Below, in pieces: positions 26,076 to 36,031 of a stretch of DNA of 64,000 bases; the first letter of the stretch is position 1; every line of letters begins with the position of its first letter. The notes beneath the pieces were generated by a model. It did not search any database and was not told the DNA's origin. It was given only the letters and a program-made list of their open reading frames with translations. Source of the DNA: Lentzea kentuckyensis (lineage in GTDB: Bacteria; Actinomycetota; Actinomycetes; Mycobacteriales; Pseudonocardiaceae). The position numbers and the translations under genes are program-made. The stretch spans positions 1 through 64,000 of the forward strand of contig NZ_MUYM01000040.1 of NCBI RefSeq assembly GCF_002150765.1. The letters are read 5' to 3'.

Positions 26076-28324
26076 CTGCCACCACCGAGCGCACGACCAC
26101 CGCTTCCTGGCGCGGGTTCCGCGCCGGGCGGTGGTGCGACGAGATCGACGTGCGCGGGTTCATCCAGGCCAACTACACGCCCTACGCCGGCGACGCCGAG
26201 TTCCTGTCCGGCCCGACGCCCCGCACGACCGCGCTCTGGCAAGGGCTCACCGACATGTTCGTCGAGGAACGCGCACGCGGCATCTACGACGTCGACGCAC
26301 ATACCCCCTCGTCGATCACCGCACACGCCCCGGGCTACATCGACCGCGAGCACGAGATCATTGTGGGCTTGCAGACCGATGCACCTCTCCGGCGCGCGAT
26401 CATGCCGACCGGCGGGCTGCGGATGGTCGAGACGAGCCTGCACACCTACGGCTACGAGCTCGATCCTCAGGTGAAGGAGATCTTCACCAAGCATCGCAAG
26501 ACGCACAACGACGGCGTCTTCGACGCCTACACACCCGAGATCCTGCGCGCCCGCAAGGCCGGGATCATCACCGGTCTGCCGGACGCCTATGGACGGGGCC
26601 GGATCATCGGTGACTACCGCCGGGTGCCGCTTTATGGGGTCGACCACCTGATCGAAGCGAAGAAGGCCGAACGCGCGGCGCTGGACGACCTGATGTCCAC
26701 AGAGGACGTCATCCGCGACCGCGAGGAGCTGGCCGAGCAGGTCCGGGCGCTGGCGGAGCTGCGTGACATGGCCGCGTCCTACGGCTACGACATCTCCCGG
26801 CCCGCCACCACCGGCCGGGAAGCCGTGCAGTGGCTGTACTTCGCGTACCTCGCGGCGGTGAAGGAGCAGAACGGAGCCGCGATGTCGCTGGGTCGCACGT
26901 CCACGTTCCTGGACCTGTACCTGCAACGCGACCTCGACGAGGGCCGGCTCACCGAGCGCGAGGCACAGGAGCTCGTCGACGACCTCGTCATCAAGCTTCG
27001 GATCGTGCGGTTCCTGCGCACCCCGGAGTACGACCAGCTCTTCTCCGGCGACCCGACCTGGGTCACCGAGTCCATCGGCGGCATGGGCGACGACGGCAGG
27101 CCGCTGGTCACGCGCACCAGCTTCCGATTCCTCCAAACCCTCTACAACCTCGGCCCGGCACCAGAACCGAACCTCACGGTGCTGTGGTCCCCCCGTCTGC
27201 CCGAGGGTTTCAAACGGTTCTGCGCCAAGGTCTCCATCGACACCAGCTCGATCCAGTACGAGAACGACGACCTGATCAGGCCGTGGTTCAGCGACGACAC
27301 CGCCATCGCCTGCTGCGTCTCGGCGATGAAGGTCGGCAAGCAGATGCAGCTCTTCGGCGCACGCGTCAACCTCGCCAAGGCACTGCTGTACGGGATCAAC
27401 GGAGGCCGCGACGAGCTGTCCGGAGTTCAGGTCGCACCGGCGTTCCCGTCGATCACCTCCGAGTACCTGGACCCGGCGGAGGTGAGGGTGGCGTTCGACC
27501 GGATGACTGACTGGCTCGCGAAGACCTACGTCGAAGCGCTCAACATCATCCACTTCATGCACGACAAGTACGCCTACGAACGCATCGAGATGGCGCTGCA
27601 CGACCATCCGCTCCAGCGGCTGCTCGGATGCGGTATCGCGGGGTTGTCGGTGGTGGCGGACAGCCTGTCGGCCATTCAGCACGCCCGTGTGCGGGTGATC
27701 CGCGACGAGAACGGACTCGCGGTCGACTACGTGGTCGAGGGCGACTTCCCCAAGTACGGCAACAACGACGACCACGCCGATGCGATCGCCGTCGAGTTGG
27801 TCGAGAGCTTCATGCGCAAGGTGCGCGAGTACCCCGCCCACCGCGGCGCCGTGCACACGCAGTCGGTGCTCACCATCACCTCGAACGTGGTCTACGGCAA
27901 GCACACCGGCAACACACCGGACGGCCGCCGCGCGGGTGAGCCGTTCGCGCCCGGTGCCAACCCGATGAACGGGCGCGACCAGCACGGCCTCGTGGCCGCG
28001 GCGCTGTCGGTGGCGAAACTGCCCTACGAGCACGCAAAGGACGGCATCTCGCTGACCGCGACGATCACGCCGTCCGGACTCGGCAGCACCGAGGACGAGC
28101 AGGTGACCAACCTCGTCGGCGTGCTCGACGCCTACACCGACGCCGGCGGGTTCCACCTCAACGCCAACGTCCTCAACCGCGAAACCCTGCTCGACGCGAT
28201 GGCGCACCCGGAGAAGCACCCGCAGCTGACCATCCGGGTCTCGGGCTACGCGGTGAACTTCATCCGGCTCACGCCCGAGCAGCAACGCGACGTCATCAAC
28301 CGCACGTTCCACGAGTCGCTGTGA
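26072..28324 (+). CDS. pflB: Pyruvate formate-lyase (formate C-acetyltransferase)
   Basis: A 750-residue glycyl radical enzyme that splits pyruvate and CoA into acetyl-CoA and formate without producing NADH. The catalytic cysteine pair is C414-C415 (AIACCVSAM, matching C418-C419 of E. coli PflB). The glycyl radical site is G725 in [10 protein letters not shown] (G734 in E. coli). The length and the central SMLGRTSTF-like region (here [17 protein letters not shown]) are typical of true PFL rather than of glycerol dehydratase. The radical form is destroyed by oxygen, so the gene is only useful under anoxia. GTG start at 26072; the stop overlaps pflA by GTGA. Confidence 0.96.
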   Translation: MTATTERTTTASWRGFRAGRWCDEIDVRGFIQANYTPYAGDAEFLSGPTPRTTALWQGLTDMFVEERARGIYDVDAHTPSSITAHAPGYIDREHEIIVGLQTDAPLRRAIMPTGGLRMVETSLHTYGYELDPQVKEIFTKHRKTHNDGVFDAYTPEILRARKAGIITGLPDAYGRGRIIGDYRRVPLYGVDHLIEAKKAERAALDDLMSTEDVIRDREELAEQVRALAELRDMAASYGYDISRPATTGREAVQWLYFAYLAAVKEQNGAAMSLGRTSTFLDLYLQRDLDEGRLTEREAQELVDDLVIKLRIVRFLRTPEYDQLFSGDPTWVTESIGGMGDDGRPLVTRTSFRFLQTLYNLGPAPEPNLTVLWSPRLPEGFKRFCAKVSIDTSSIQYENDDLIRPWFSDDTAIACCVSAMKVGKQMQLFGARVNLAKALLYGINGGRDELSGVQVAPAFPSITSEYLDPAEVRVAFDRMTDWLAKTYVEALNIIHFMHDKYAYERIEMALHDHPLQRLLGCGIAGLSVVADSLSAIQHARVRVIRDENGLAVDYVVEGDFPKYGNNDDHADAIAVELVESFMRKVREYPAHRGAVHTQSVLTITSNVVYGKHTGNTPDGRRAGEPFAPGANPMNGRDQHGLVAAALSVAKLPYEHAKDGISLTATITPSGLGSTEDEQVTNLVGVLDAYTDAGGFHLNANVLNRETLLDAMAHPEKHPQLTIRVSGYAVNFIRLTPEQQRDVINRTFHESL

Positions 28325-29049
28325 CCACCGGATCAGTCCACTCGTGGGACATCGCCACCGCGGTCGACGGACCGGGCACCCGCTTCGCGCTCTTCCTGAG
28401 CGGGTGCCCGCTGCGGTGCCTGTACTGCCACAACCCGGACACCTGGCACATGCGCGACGGCCACCGCATGACCGTCGACGAGGTCATGGCCGAAGTCGCC
28501 AAGTACCAGCGATTCATCGAGGTCGCCGGTGGCGGGCTGACGATCAGCGGCGGAGAACCGCTGCTGCAACCCGGCTTCACCGCCGCCGTGTTCCATCGCG
28601 CCAAGCAGCTCGGCCTGCACACCGCGCTCGACACCTCGGGCTTTCTCGGCGCGCGAGCATCCGACGATCTGCTCACCGACACCGATCTCGTCCTGCTGGA
28701 CATCAAGTCCTGGGACCCGGCCACCTACCGGCACGTCACTGGCGGGGAAGTCGCACCAACGCTCGACTTCGCCCGCCGGCTGTCGGCGTCGGGCAAGCCG
28801 ATGTGGATCAGGTTCGTGCTGGTGCCTGGCCACACCGACGCCGAGACCAACGTCGAAGGCATCGCCTCGTTCGTCAGCACCCTGAACACGGTCGAACGCG
28901 TCGAGGTCCTGCCGTTCCACAAACTCGGCGCGCCCAAGTACGCCGCGCTCGGCATCCCGTTCCCGCTGGCCGACGTCCCCTCCCCCGACGCCGAGCTCGT
29001 CCGCCGGGTGCACGAACAGTTCGCTACCCGCGGCCTGCCCGTGCGCTGA
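28321..29049 (+). CDS. pflA: Pyruvate formate-lyase activating enzyme (radical SAM)
   Basis: A 242-residue radical SAM enzyme that abstracts a hydrogen from the PFL glycine. The cluster motif CxxxCxxC is C29, C33 and C36 ([15 protein letters not shown]), and the GGE motif appears in [10 protein letters not shown]. Length and sequence match PflA. GTG start at 28321, coupled to pflB. The 3' end overlaps the 3' end of the WS/DGAT gene on the other strand by 26 bases. Electrons may come from the flavodoxin encoded 4 kb upstream. Confidence 0.95.
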   Translation: MTTGSVHSWDIATAVDGPGTRFALFLSGCPLRCLYCHNPDTWHMRDGHRMTVDEVMAEVAKYQRFIEVAGGGLTISGGEPLLQPGFTAAVFHRAKQLGLHTALDTSGFLGARASDDLLTDTDLVLLDIKSWDPATYRHVTGGEVAPTLDFARRLSASGKPMWIRFVLVPGHTDAETNVEGIASFVSTLNTVERVEVLPFHKLGAPKYAALGIPFPLADVPSPDAELVRRVHEQFATRGLPVR

Positions 29050-30349
29050 TGAGGTCGAGTTCGTCGCCCAGTGCGCAGGCGATCAGGCCGGGGTCGGGAA
29101 ACCGTTCCGGATCAGCCATCGCGGTGATGGTGACGGTGCCCGCGTAGGTGAACACTTCGAAGTAGACGGTCATGTTCCCGTCGCCGCCCACTCCGATCGG
29201 GATGGCCGACCGGATCGGCGAGCCGCCGAACGAGATCAGCTCGCGAGGACCACGGACGTGGCTCACCAGGGTGTGCAGCCGACGCTGGTGGTTCATGTAC
29301 CAGCGAAACGCACCGAACGCGGCAAGCGGCCGGAACAGCCAGCCGAGCAGTGCGATCGGCGGCGGTCCCTGGGCCGCGGCCTTGTGCGAGCGAACCACCT
29401 CCGCGGTGCACCGCAAACGTTGGGCCAAGTCACCCACAGCCGGAACGGGCACTACGAGTGGGCTGACCAGGTTTCCTCGCGCAGGTTCTCCCGCTGTGTG
29501 ACCGGAGACGGGCACGCCGATCACCACGGTCTTCAAAGACTCCCCGCTGGACGCCAGCACTCGGTTCAACGCCGCCGCCACCGCCACGAGGATCGCGTCG
29601 TTGGTCGTGGCGCCGTATTGGTGCGCCGCAGCCCGAAGTACCGCAACAGGAATGCGGACCACAGCGGGCCTGCGACTTCCTCCGATGCGCCGCAGCAGCG
29701 AGCACGCCTCGGCTCGCGGAGAGCGCAGTCCGCCCGCCGCTGCCGTTGATGCGCGCAGCAAGCGCACGGCCGTGCCGATCCGGCCGACAGCGCGGATCCG
29801 GCTCGACCACGCGTCAAGTGCCAAGCGCCAGGTAGTTGGACGCGGCCGGGGAGAGAGCGCCGTTCGTCCCGGATCAACGAGTGCGGTCAGGAGCTCGAGG
29901 CCACCGACGCCGTCCACAAGTACGTGATGCACCGCGATCACCAGCGCGACCTGCCCGTCGGCGAGCCCCGTCACGAACGCCGCGGACCACCTCGGGCCCG
30001 AACTCGGCAACGGTGTCGCCACAAGCGAATACGCCGTGTCGAGCAATGCCCGCTCATCTCCCGGTTGGGCGCACGAAACGACGCGAATTCGCCGCTGAAC
30101 GTCGAATCCCGCGTCATCGACCCAGATCGGCCCGCCACAGCCGAACGGCGTCGTGACCAGTCGCTGCCGCAGCCGAGGCACCGCGCCGACCCGGTCGGCG
30201 AGCAACCTCCGAGCGTTCCCCAGAACGAACCCGTCGGCCTCGTCGAACAGCAGGATCACCCCGAAGTGCTCTGGCGTGCGTCCGCCGTCCATCGCGAGGA
30301 ACGCGCGATCCGTCGTGCTCGCCCGGTCGATCACCGGCTTCCCTGCCAT
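29024..30349 (-). CDS. Wax ester synthase/diacylglycerol acyltransferase (WS/DGAT)
   Basis: A 441-residue acyltransferase of the bacterial WS/DGAT family, which makes triacylglycerol or wax esters from acyl-CoA. The catalytic HHxxxDG motif is [10 protein letters not shown] in the N-terminal domain, preceded by [10 protein letters not shown]. The C-terminal domain carries [17 protein letters not shown], containing the usual N/S-V-x-GP-type motif. M. tuberculosis tgs1, of the same family, is a DosR gene and stores lipid in dormancy. The ATG at 30349 has GGAG 8 bases upstream, better than the ATG at 30355. It diverges from phosphoketolase; one Dos-box-like site lies in the shared gap. Confidence 0.88.
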   Translation of the reverse strand: MAGKPVIDRASTTDRAFLAMDGGRTPEHFGVILLFDEADGFVLGNARRLLADRVGAVPRLRQRLVTTPFGCGGPIWVDDAGFDVQRRIRVVSCAQPGDERALLDTAYSLVATPLPSSGPRWSAAFVTGLADGQVALVIAVHHVLVDGVGGLELLTALVDPGRTALSPRPRPTTWRLALDAWSSRIRAVGRIGTAVRLLRASTAAAGGLRSPRAEACSLLRRIGGSRRPAVVRIPVAVLRAAAHQYGATTNDAILVAVAAALNRVLASSGESLKTVVIGVPVSGHTAGEPARGNLVSPLVVPVPAVGDLAQRLRCTAEVVRSHKAAAQGPPPIALLGWLFRPLAAFGAFRWYMNHQRRLHTLVSHVRGPRELISFGGSPIRSAIPIGVGGDGNMTVYFEVFTYAGTVTITAMADPERFPDPGLIACALGDELDLISARAGRG

Positions 30350-30390
30350 CTCCATTGCTCCAGAAGACCTCTGCACGCACGGACCGGACA

Positions 30391-30404
30391 GGGACCAACG
30401 CCCC
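30391..30404. promoter_or_regulatory. Dos-box-like motif between WS/DGAT and phosphoketolase
   Basis: GGGACCAACGCCCC has a perfect left half and a 4 of 5 right half, 41 bases from the WS/DGAT start and 82 bases upstream of the phosphoketolase ATG. It could serve both divergent genes. Confidence 0.6.
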
Positions 30405-30486
30405 GGCCGACGTGGACCGGATGCCCTGTCCCGCGATCGCCCGGAGCGGCAGCGTGGAGAGCACCAACCCGAGTGAGGAGCGCGAG

Positions 30487-32790
30487 ATGGCGAACGCCGA
30501 CCTCGAGCTGGTCGACGCGTACTGGCGAGCCGCCAACTACCTGTCGGCCGGCCAGATCTACCTGATGGACAACCCGCTGTTGACCGAACCGCTGACCCCC
30601 GACCACATCAAGCCCAGACTGCTGGGCCACTGGGGCACCACGCCCGGTCTGAACTTCATCTACGCCCACCTCAACCGGATCATCCGCGAGCGCGACCTCG
30701 ACGTGCTGTTCGTGACCGGTCCCGGCCACGGCGGCCCCGCACTGCTGGCGAACACCTGGCTGGAGGGCAGCTACAGCGAGACGTATCCGGACGTGCCGCG
30801 CGACGGCGAGGGCATGCGAAAGCTGTTCCGGCAGTTCTCGTTCCCCGGCGGCGTGCCCAGCCACGTCGCGCCCGAGGTGCCCGGTTCGATCCACGAGGGT
30901 GGCGAGCTGGGCTACTCGCTGGCGCACGCGTTCGGTGCCGCGTTCGACAACCCCGGCCTGATCGTGGCGTGCGTGGTCGGCGACGGCGAGGCGGAGACCG
31001 GGCCGCTCGCCACCAGCTGGCACGCGGGCAAGTTCCTCAACCCGCGGAGTGATGGCGCGGTGCTGCCGATCCTGCACCTGAACGGGTACAAGATCGCCAA
31101 CCCCAGTCTGCTCGCCCGCATCCCGCACGACGAGCTCGACTCGCTGCTGCGCGGCTACGGCTACGCGCCGTCCTACGTCGAAGGTGACGAGCCGAAAGCC
31201 ATGCACGCCCGCATGGCCGACGTGCTCGACCAGGTCGTCGACCAGATCCAGCAGGGCGAACGGCCGATGATCGTGCTGCGCAGTCCCAAGGGCTGGACCG
31301 GTCCGTCCGAAGTGGATGGTGTGCCGGTGGAGAACACCTGGCGTGCCCACCAGGTGCCGCTGGCCGGGGTGCGCGACAACCCGGAACACCTGCGGCAGCT
31401 GGAAACCTGGCTGCACAGCTACCGGCCGAGCGAGCTCTTCGACGAGCACGGCGCGCCGCGCCCGGAGCTCACCGATCTCGTGCCGGACGGTGATCACCGG
31501 ATGGGCGCCACCCCGCACGCGAACGGCGGGCTGTTGTTGCGCGAGCTGAAGATGCCCGGTGTCCGCGCTCACGCCGCCGAGGTGGTCAAGAACGGCGCCA
31601 CGCACTCCGAGCCGACCAGGGTGCTCGGCCGGATGCTGAGGGACATCGTCACGCTCAACGCCGACGCACGCTCGTTCCGGATCTTCGGCCCGGACGAGAC
31701 CGCGTCCAACCGGCTCGACGCCGTCTACGAAGTGACCGGAAAGCAGTGGCAGGCCGAGACGTTGCCGGTCGACGAGCACCTGGTGCACGACGGCCGCGTG
31801 GTGGAGGTGCTGTCCGAGCACCTGTGCCAGGGCATGCTGGAGGGCTACCTGCTCACCGGCCGCCACGGCCTGTTCAACTGCTACGAGGCGTTCATCCACA
31901 TCATCGACTCGATGTTCAACCAGCACGCCAAGTGGCTCAAGACCCACCAGAAACTGGAGTGGCGCCGGCCGATCGCCTCGCTGAACTACCTGCTCAGCTC
32001 GCACGTGTGGCGCCAGGACCACAACGGCTTCTCCCACCAGGACCCCGGCTTCATCGATCACGTCATGAACAAGAAGGCCGAGGTCGTCCGCGTCTACCTG
32101 CCGCCGGACACCAACACGCTGCTCTCCGTCGCCGACCACTGCCTGCGCAGCAAGAACTACGTGAACGTCATCGTCGCCGGCAAGAACGAGACGCCGGACT
32201 GGCTTTCCGTGGACGAGGCGATCCTGCACTGCGCGCGCGGCGCAGGCATCTGGGAGTGGGCCAGCAACGACGAGGACGAACCCGATGTGGTGCTGGCGTG
32301 CGCCGGCGACGCACCGACCGTCGAAGTGCTCGCCGCGACGAAACTGCTGCGCGAACACCTGCCCTCGTTGCGCGTCCGCGTGGTCAACGTGGTCGACCTG
32401 ATGCGCCTGCAGCCCGACACCGAACACCCGCACGGCATGCCGGACCGCGAGTTCGACGCACTGTTCACGGTGGATCGCCCGGTGATCTTCGCGTACCACG
32501 GCTACCCGTGGCTCATCCACCGCCTGACCTACCGGCGCACAAACCACCACAACCTGCACGTCCGCGGCTACAAAGAAGAAGGCACGACCACCACGCCGTT
32601 CGACATGCTCGTGCTCAACGACATGGACCGCTACCGCCTGGTGATCGACGTCGTCGACCGCGTGCCTGGCCTCGGCCAAAAAGCCGCTCGGCTGCGGCAG
32701 CTCATGCAGGACCAGCGCACCCGCCACCACACCTGGATCCGAGAGCACGGCGAGGACATGCCCGAGATCCGCGACTGGACCTGGCAGTGA
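30487..32790 (+). CDS. xfp: Phosphoketolase (xylulose/fructose 6-phosphate)
   Basis: A 767-residue thiamine-diphosphate enzyme that splits xylulose 5-phosphate (and possibly fructose 6-phosphate) into acetyl phosphate and glyceraldehyde 3-phosphate or erythrose 4-phosphate. Family landmarks: [12 protein letters not shown] and [18 protein letters not shown] at the N-terminus, [10 protein letters not shown], the TPP-binding [13 protein letters not shown], and the C-terminal [13 protein letters not shown] with [15 protein letters not shown]. Size and all three domains are complete. The ATG at 30487 follows GAGGAGCGCGAG. The stop overlaps the acetate kinase start (GTGA), making a two-gene route from sugar phosphate to acetate plus ATP. 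Confidence 0.96.
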   Translation: MANADLELVDAYWRAANYLSAGQIYLMDNPLLTEPLTPDHIKPRLLGHWGTTPGLNFIYAHLNRIIRERDLDVLFVTGPGHGGPALLANTWLEGSYSETYPDVPRDGEGMRKLFRQFSFPGGVPSHVAPEVPGSIHEGGELGYSLAHAFGAAFDNPGLIVACVVGDGEAETGPLATSWHAGKFLNPRSDGAVLPILHLNGYKIANPSLLARIPHDELDSLLRGYGYAPSYVEGDEPKAMHARMADVLDQVVDQIQQGERPMIVLRSPKGWTGPSEVDGVPVENTWRAHQVPLAGVRDNPEHLRQLETWLHSYRPSELFDEHGAPRPELTDLVPDGDHRMGATPHANGGLLLRELKMPGVRAHAAEVVKNGATHSEPTRVLGRMLRDIVTLNADARSFRIFGPDETASNRLDAVYEVTGKQWQAETLPVDEHLVHDGRVVEVLSEHLCQGMLEGYLLTGRHGLFNCYEAFIHIIDSMFNQHAKWLKTHQKLEWRRPIASLNYLLSSHVWRQDHNGFSHQDPGFIDHVMNKKAEVVRVYLPPDTNTLLSVADHCLRSKNYVNVIVAGKNETPDWLSVDEAILHCARGAGIWEWASNDEDEPDVVLACAGDAPTVEVLAATKLLREHLPSLRVRVVNVVDLMRLQPDTEHPHGMPDREFDALFTVDRPVIFAYHGYPWLIHRLTYRRTNHHNLHVRGYKEEGTTTTPFDMLVLNDMDRYRLVIDVVDRVPGLGQKAARLRQLMQDQRTRHHTWIREHGEDMPEIRDWTWQ

Positions 32791-33812
32791 ACGTGCTCGT
32801 GGTCAACGCGGGCTCGTCCAGCCTGAAGCTCCGCGTGCTCGGCGAGGACGACATCGTCCTCGCCGGCACCACGATCGAACGCTGGTCCGGCGGGGACGAA
32901 ACCGGCCCGCTGGAGGAGTTCCTCCGTGGCGCGCCATCGGTGAACGCCGTCGGGCACCGCGTCGTCCACGGCGGCTCCACGTTCACCAGAGCCACCGTGA
33001 TCAACGACGACGTGCACGCCGATCTGGAGACGCTCACCGGGCTCGCGCCGCTGCACCAACCCCGCGCGCTCGCCGGCATCGACGCTGCTCGCCGACTGCT
33101 GCCCGACGTTCCTCAGGTGGCCTGCTTCGACACCGCCTTCCACGCCACCATGTCCGAAGCCGCCACGACTTACGCCCTGCCCGCTGCGTGGCGACGGAAA
33201 TGGGACCTGCGCAAATACGGGTTCCACGGCCTGTCCCATGCCTACGCGTCACGCCGAGCCGCCGAGCTGGCGGGTAAGCCGGGCGCTCGGATCGTGTGCT
33301 GCCATCTCGGCTCCGGGGCGTCGCTCGCGGCCGTCGCGAATGGTCGTTCGGTCGACACGACGATGGGCTTCACCCCGTTGGCAGGCCTCGTGATGGCCAC
33401 GCGCAGCGGCGACGTCGACCCCGGCCTGCTCGTGTGGCTGCAACGAGCCGGACTGACGCTGGACGAACTCGAAGACGGGTTGGAACACCACTCCGGGCTC
33501 GCCGGCCTGTCCGAGGTCGACGGCGACCTGCGCGACGTGCGCGAGGCCGCGGACAACGGCGACGAGCACGCGATTCTCGCGCTGCAGGTGTACGTGCACC
33601 GGCTGCGCCAGGGCATCGCCGCCATGGTCGCCTCGCTGGGAGGCATCGACGTGCTCGTCTTCACCGGCGGGGCTGGCGAGCACGACGCCGCGCTGCGCAC
33701 AGACACCGTTGCCGGCTTGGAGTTCCTCAACCCGATGCAGGTGTTGGTCATCGAGGCCCGCGAGGACGTCGAAATCGCCACCCAGACACGAACGCTTCTG
33801 AAGGAGGGATGA
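32787..33812 (+). CDS. ackA: Acetate kinase
   Basis: A 341-residue acetate kinase converting acetyl phosphate and ADP to acetate and ATP. The signature NAGSSSLK (residues 7-14) opens the protein. [25 protein letters not shown] and the second signature [13 protein letters not shown] are all present, as is the C-terminal FTGGAGEH. It is somewhat shorter than the usual 390-400 residues, mainly between the N-terminal strands. GTG start at 32787 overlaps the phosphoketolase stop. With phosphoketolase it forms an ATP-yielding fermentative branch; no phosphotransacetylase gene is seen here, so PFL-derived acetyl-CoA would need one elsewhere. Confidence 0.95.
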   Translation: MNVLVVNAGSSSLKLRVLGEDDIVLAGTTIERWSGGDETGPLEEFLRGAPSVNAVGHRVVHGGSTFTRATVINDDVHADLETLTGLAPLHQPRALAGIDAARRLLPDVPQVACFDTAFHATMSEAATTYALPAAWRRKWDLRKYGFHGLSHAYASRRAAELAGKPGARIVCCHLGSGASLAAVANGRSVDTTMGFTPLAGLVMATRSGDVDPGLLVWLQRAGLTLDELEDGLEHHSGLAGLSEVDGDLRDVREAADNGDEHAILALQVYVHRLRQGIAAMVASLGGIDVLVFTGGAGEHDAALRTDTVAGLEFLNPMQVLVIEAREDVEIATQTRTLLKEG

Positions 33813-33903
33813 CCGTGACCAGATCGCGATCATTCGCACGTTCAGCCCGCTGCAACCGGTGATGGCCATGACATGCGTCGCCGTTCTGGTCCGCGCGGGC
33901 GTC

Positions 33904-33917
33904 GGGACCAAGGTCCT
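33904..33917. promoter_or_regulatory. Dos-box-like motif upstream of flavohaemoglobin gene
   Basis: GGGACCAAGGTCCT has a perfect left half and a 4 of 5 right half, 90 bases upstream of the hmp GTG start and 91 bases after the acetate kinase stop. The 195-base gap otherwise holds no convincing gene. Confidence 0.6.
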
Positions 33918-34007
33918 CACCCGGAAGCGACCTTCCTAACTGCATCCTCCCCCACCTGATCACGCAGGCTCGAAAGCGAGCAGAACACACCGTCAGAGGA
34001 GAAACCT

Positions 34008-35171
34008 GTGCTTTCAGCTGCTTCGGCTGCCGTTGTTCGCGCGACCCTGCCCGTCGTGCGCGACCACGCCGCCGAGATCACCGCCGAGTTCTACCCGTCG
34101 ATGTTCGCCGCGCACCCCGACCTGCTGAACCTCTTCAACCAGGGCAACCAGGCCAGCGGCAAGCAGCAGATCGCGCTCGCCGCGGCGGTCGTCGCCTACG
34201 CCCAGCACCTGCTCGACGGAACCCCGTTCGGACCGATCGCCGACCGCATCGCCCACAAGCACGTCTCCCTCGGCGTGCGCCCCGACCAGTACCCGATCGT
34301 CGGCAAGCACCTCATCGCCGCCGTCGCCACCGTCCTCGGCGACGCCGTCACCCCCGAGATCGCCGCCGCCTGGGACGAGGTCTACTGGCTGTTCGCGGTC
34401 TCCCTGATCGCCGCAGAGGCCCGCCTGTTCCAGCAGGCCGGCGTCACCCCCGACACGCTCTGGCGGCCCTGGCGCGTCGCCAAGCGCGAGAACGAGGCGG
34501 TGGACACCATTTCCTTCACGCTGCTGCCCGACGACGGCGGCCCCGTTCCCACCTTCGAGCCCGGCCAGTACGTCTCCGTGGCGGTCGGCCTGCCGGACGG
34601 CCGGCGGCAGCCGCGCCAGTACTCGCTGTCGCAGGCACCGGGCCGTGACGAGCTGCGCATCACCGTGCGCCGCGTGCGCGGCGCGGGTGACTCCCCGGAC
34701 GGCGCGGTGTCGAACTTCCTGCACGACCACGTGCACACCGACGACATCCTGCTCGTCGGCCCGCCGGCCGGTGAGGTCACGCTCGACCACGGCGACCGGC
34801 CCGTGGTGCTGATCAGCGCGGGCATCGGCATCACCCCGATGCTGTCGATGCTCGACCACCTGGCCGCCACCCAGCCCGAACGGACGGTCGTCGCAGTGCA
34901 CGCCGAGATCTCCGCGGACCGGCACGCACACCGCGAGGAGTACAGCCGCCTCGCCGACTTCCAGCAGCTGACCTGGTATGAGAACGGCGACGAGGGAGGC
35001 CGCCCCGGCCGCATCGACGTGGAGGCGATCCCGTTGCCCGCCAACGTGATCATCTACCTGTGCGGCCCGATCGCCTTCATGCGCGACGCGCGCGCCGGAC
35101 TCCTTCGCCGCGGTGTGCACACCGACGACATCAGGTACGAGGTCTTCGGACCCGGCATGCTCGAACAGTGA
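34008..35171 (+). CDS. hmp: Flavohaemoglobin / nitric oxide dioxygenase
   Basis: A 387-residue three-domain protein that oxidises NO to nitrate using O2 and NAD(P)H. The globin domain (residues 1-140) has Y29 (EFYPSMF) and the proximal H85 (IAHKHVSLGV), the same positions as E. coli Hmp. The FAD domain has RQYSLSQAPG (RxYS motif), and the NAD domain has ISAGIGITPMLSML and a C-terminal YEVFGPGM. The GTG at 34008 follows AGAGGAGAAACC. NO is a known DosS ligand, so co-control with the hypoxia genes through the motif at 33904 is sensible. Confidence 0.95.
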   Translation: MLSAASAAVVRATLPVVRDHAAEITAEFYPSMFAAHPDLLNLFNQGNQASGKQQIALAAAVVAYAQHLLDGTPFGPIADRIAHKHVSLGVRPDQYPIVGKHLIAAVATVLGDAVTPEIAAAWDEVYWLFAVSLIAAEARLFQQAGVTPDTLWRPWRVAKRENEAVDTISFTLLPDDGGPVPTFEPGQYVSVAVGLPDGRRQPRQYSLSQAPGRDELRITVRRVRGAGDSPDGAVSNFLHDHVHTDDILLVGPPAGEVTLDHGDRPVVLISAGIGITPMLSMLDHLAATQPERTVVAVHAEISADRHAHREEYSRLADFQQLTWYENGDEGGRPGRIDVEAIPLPANVIIYLCGPIAFMRDARAGLLRRGVHTDDIRYEVFGPGMLEQ

Positions 35172-35216
35172 ACTCGAAGGCGGTCCGACCACGCCGGCGG
35201 TGTTCTCGTGTTCAGG

Positions 35217-35546
35217 TCAGTCGCAGCACGCGCTGGTGTCGCGCAGCGGTCCTCCTGGCGCCAGCACCGCCGCGAGGGTGTCGATGGCGTCGTTGTCGAT
35301 GCGGTACCAGCTCCAGGTGCCGCGCCGTTCGCGGCTGAGCACACCGGCCTGCACAAGGATCTTGAGGTGATGGCTCAGCGACGACTGCGGCATGTCGAAC
35401 TGGTCGGCCAGGTCGCAGAAGCACGCCTCCTGCCCCTCGGTCCTCCGCACGAGCCCGACCAGCTCGACCCGGATCGGATCGCCGAGGGCCTTGAACAGGC
35501 GTGCGGCGGCCGTCGAGTCGAGCAGTGTCTGGTCCGGGCTCGTCAT
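35217..35546 (-). CDS. arsR: ArsR-type arsenic-responsive repressor
   Basis: A 109-residue ArsR/SmtB repressor with ARLFKALGDPIRVELVGLV, helix-turn-helix QSSLSHHLKILVQAGVLSRE and wing GTWSWYRIDND. Two cysteines, C42 and C44 (EACFCDLADQF), lie at the start of the third helix, as in classical arsenite-sensing ArsR. A further pair, C107 and C108, lies at the C-terminus. The ATG at 35546 is chosen; a few codons upstream in frame have no ribosome site. It diverges from arsC across a short gap with an operator-like palindrome. Confidence 0.92.
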   Translation of the reverse strand: MTSPDQTLLDSTAAARLFKALGDPIRVELVGLVRRTEGQEACFCDLADQFDMPQSSLSHHLKILVQAGVLSRERRGTWSWYRIDNDAIDTLAAVLAPGGPLRDTSACCD

Positions 35547-35568
35547 GACGATTACCATATCGGCTTGG

Positions 35569-35584
35569 ATTGACAAAAGTCGAT
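35569..35584. promoter_or_regulatory. Candidate ArsR operator between arsR and arsC
   Basis: ATTGAC-AAAA-GTCGAT is a 6-bp inverted repeat with one mismatch, and outer TATCG (35558-35562) and CGATA (35581-35585) also mirror each other. It lies 23 bases upstream of arsR and 40 upstream of arsC. The sequence resembles the repeat upstream of the ArsR-GNAT fusion gene. Confidence 0.55.
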
Positions 35585-35623
35585 ACACGCGTGCGCGACG
35601 ACATCGACCGCCGCAACGAGGAG

Positions 35624-36031
35624 ATGACCGTGTCCACAACCCCCGAGGTGCTGTTCGTCTGCGTGCACAACGCGGGCCGCTCCCAGATGGCCGCGGCACT
35701 GCTGCAGCACTACGGCATGGGCCGCATCGCCGTCCGCTCGGCCGGTTCCGAGCCCGCGGAGAAGGTCAACCCCGCGGCCGCCGCCGCGCTCGCGGAGTGG
35801 GGACTCGACATCACCGCCGAGGTGCCGTCGAAGCTCACGACCGAGGACGTCGAGGCGTCCGACGTGGTGATCACCATGGGCTGCGGCGACACCTGCCCCG
35901 TGTTCCCCGGCAAGCGCTACCTGGACTGGCAGCTCGACGACCCGGCCGGTCAGGGCATCGACGCGGTGCGACCGATCCGGGACGACATCGACCGCCGGGT
36001 GCGCGGCTTGGTCGCCGACCTTCTCGGCTAA
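35624..36031 (+). CDS. arsC: Arsenate reductase (low-molecular-weight phosphatase fold)
   Basis: A 135-residue protein with the C-x5-R phosphate loop C13-R19 in FVCVHNAGRSQMAA and the later cysteines in TMGCGDTCPVFPG, as in thioredoxin- or mycothiol-linked arsenate reductases. It reduces arsenate to arsenite. In actinomycetes mycothiol/mycoredoxin is the likely reductant. Starts at 35624 (ATG) and 35630 (GTG) share the same GAGGAG site. It converges with the MFS gene, overlapping it by 4 bases. Confidence 0.92.
   Translation: MTVSTTPEVLFVCVHNAGRSQMAAALLQHYGMGRIAVRSAGSEPAEKVNPAAAAALAEWGLDITAEVPSKLTTEDVEASDVVITMGCGDTCPVFPGKRYLDWQLDDPAGQGIDAVRPIRDDIDRRVRGLVADLLG

Noticed and set aside
25604-28312. 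Leftward open frame of 902 codons
   Set aside because: Antisense to PFL and alcohol dehydrogenase, which have full catalytic motifs; no start site or domain of its own.
33809-33862. 17-codon frame (MTVTRSRS...) overlapping the acetate kinase stop as ATGA
   Set aside because: Good coupling and AAGGAGGG upstream, but only 17 codons, Arg/Ser-rich and of no recognised type. A longer alternative frame here (IAIIRTFSPLQPVMAM) looks like a remnant at best.
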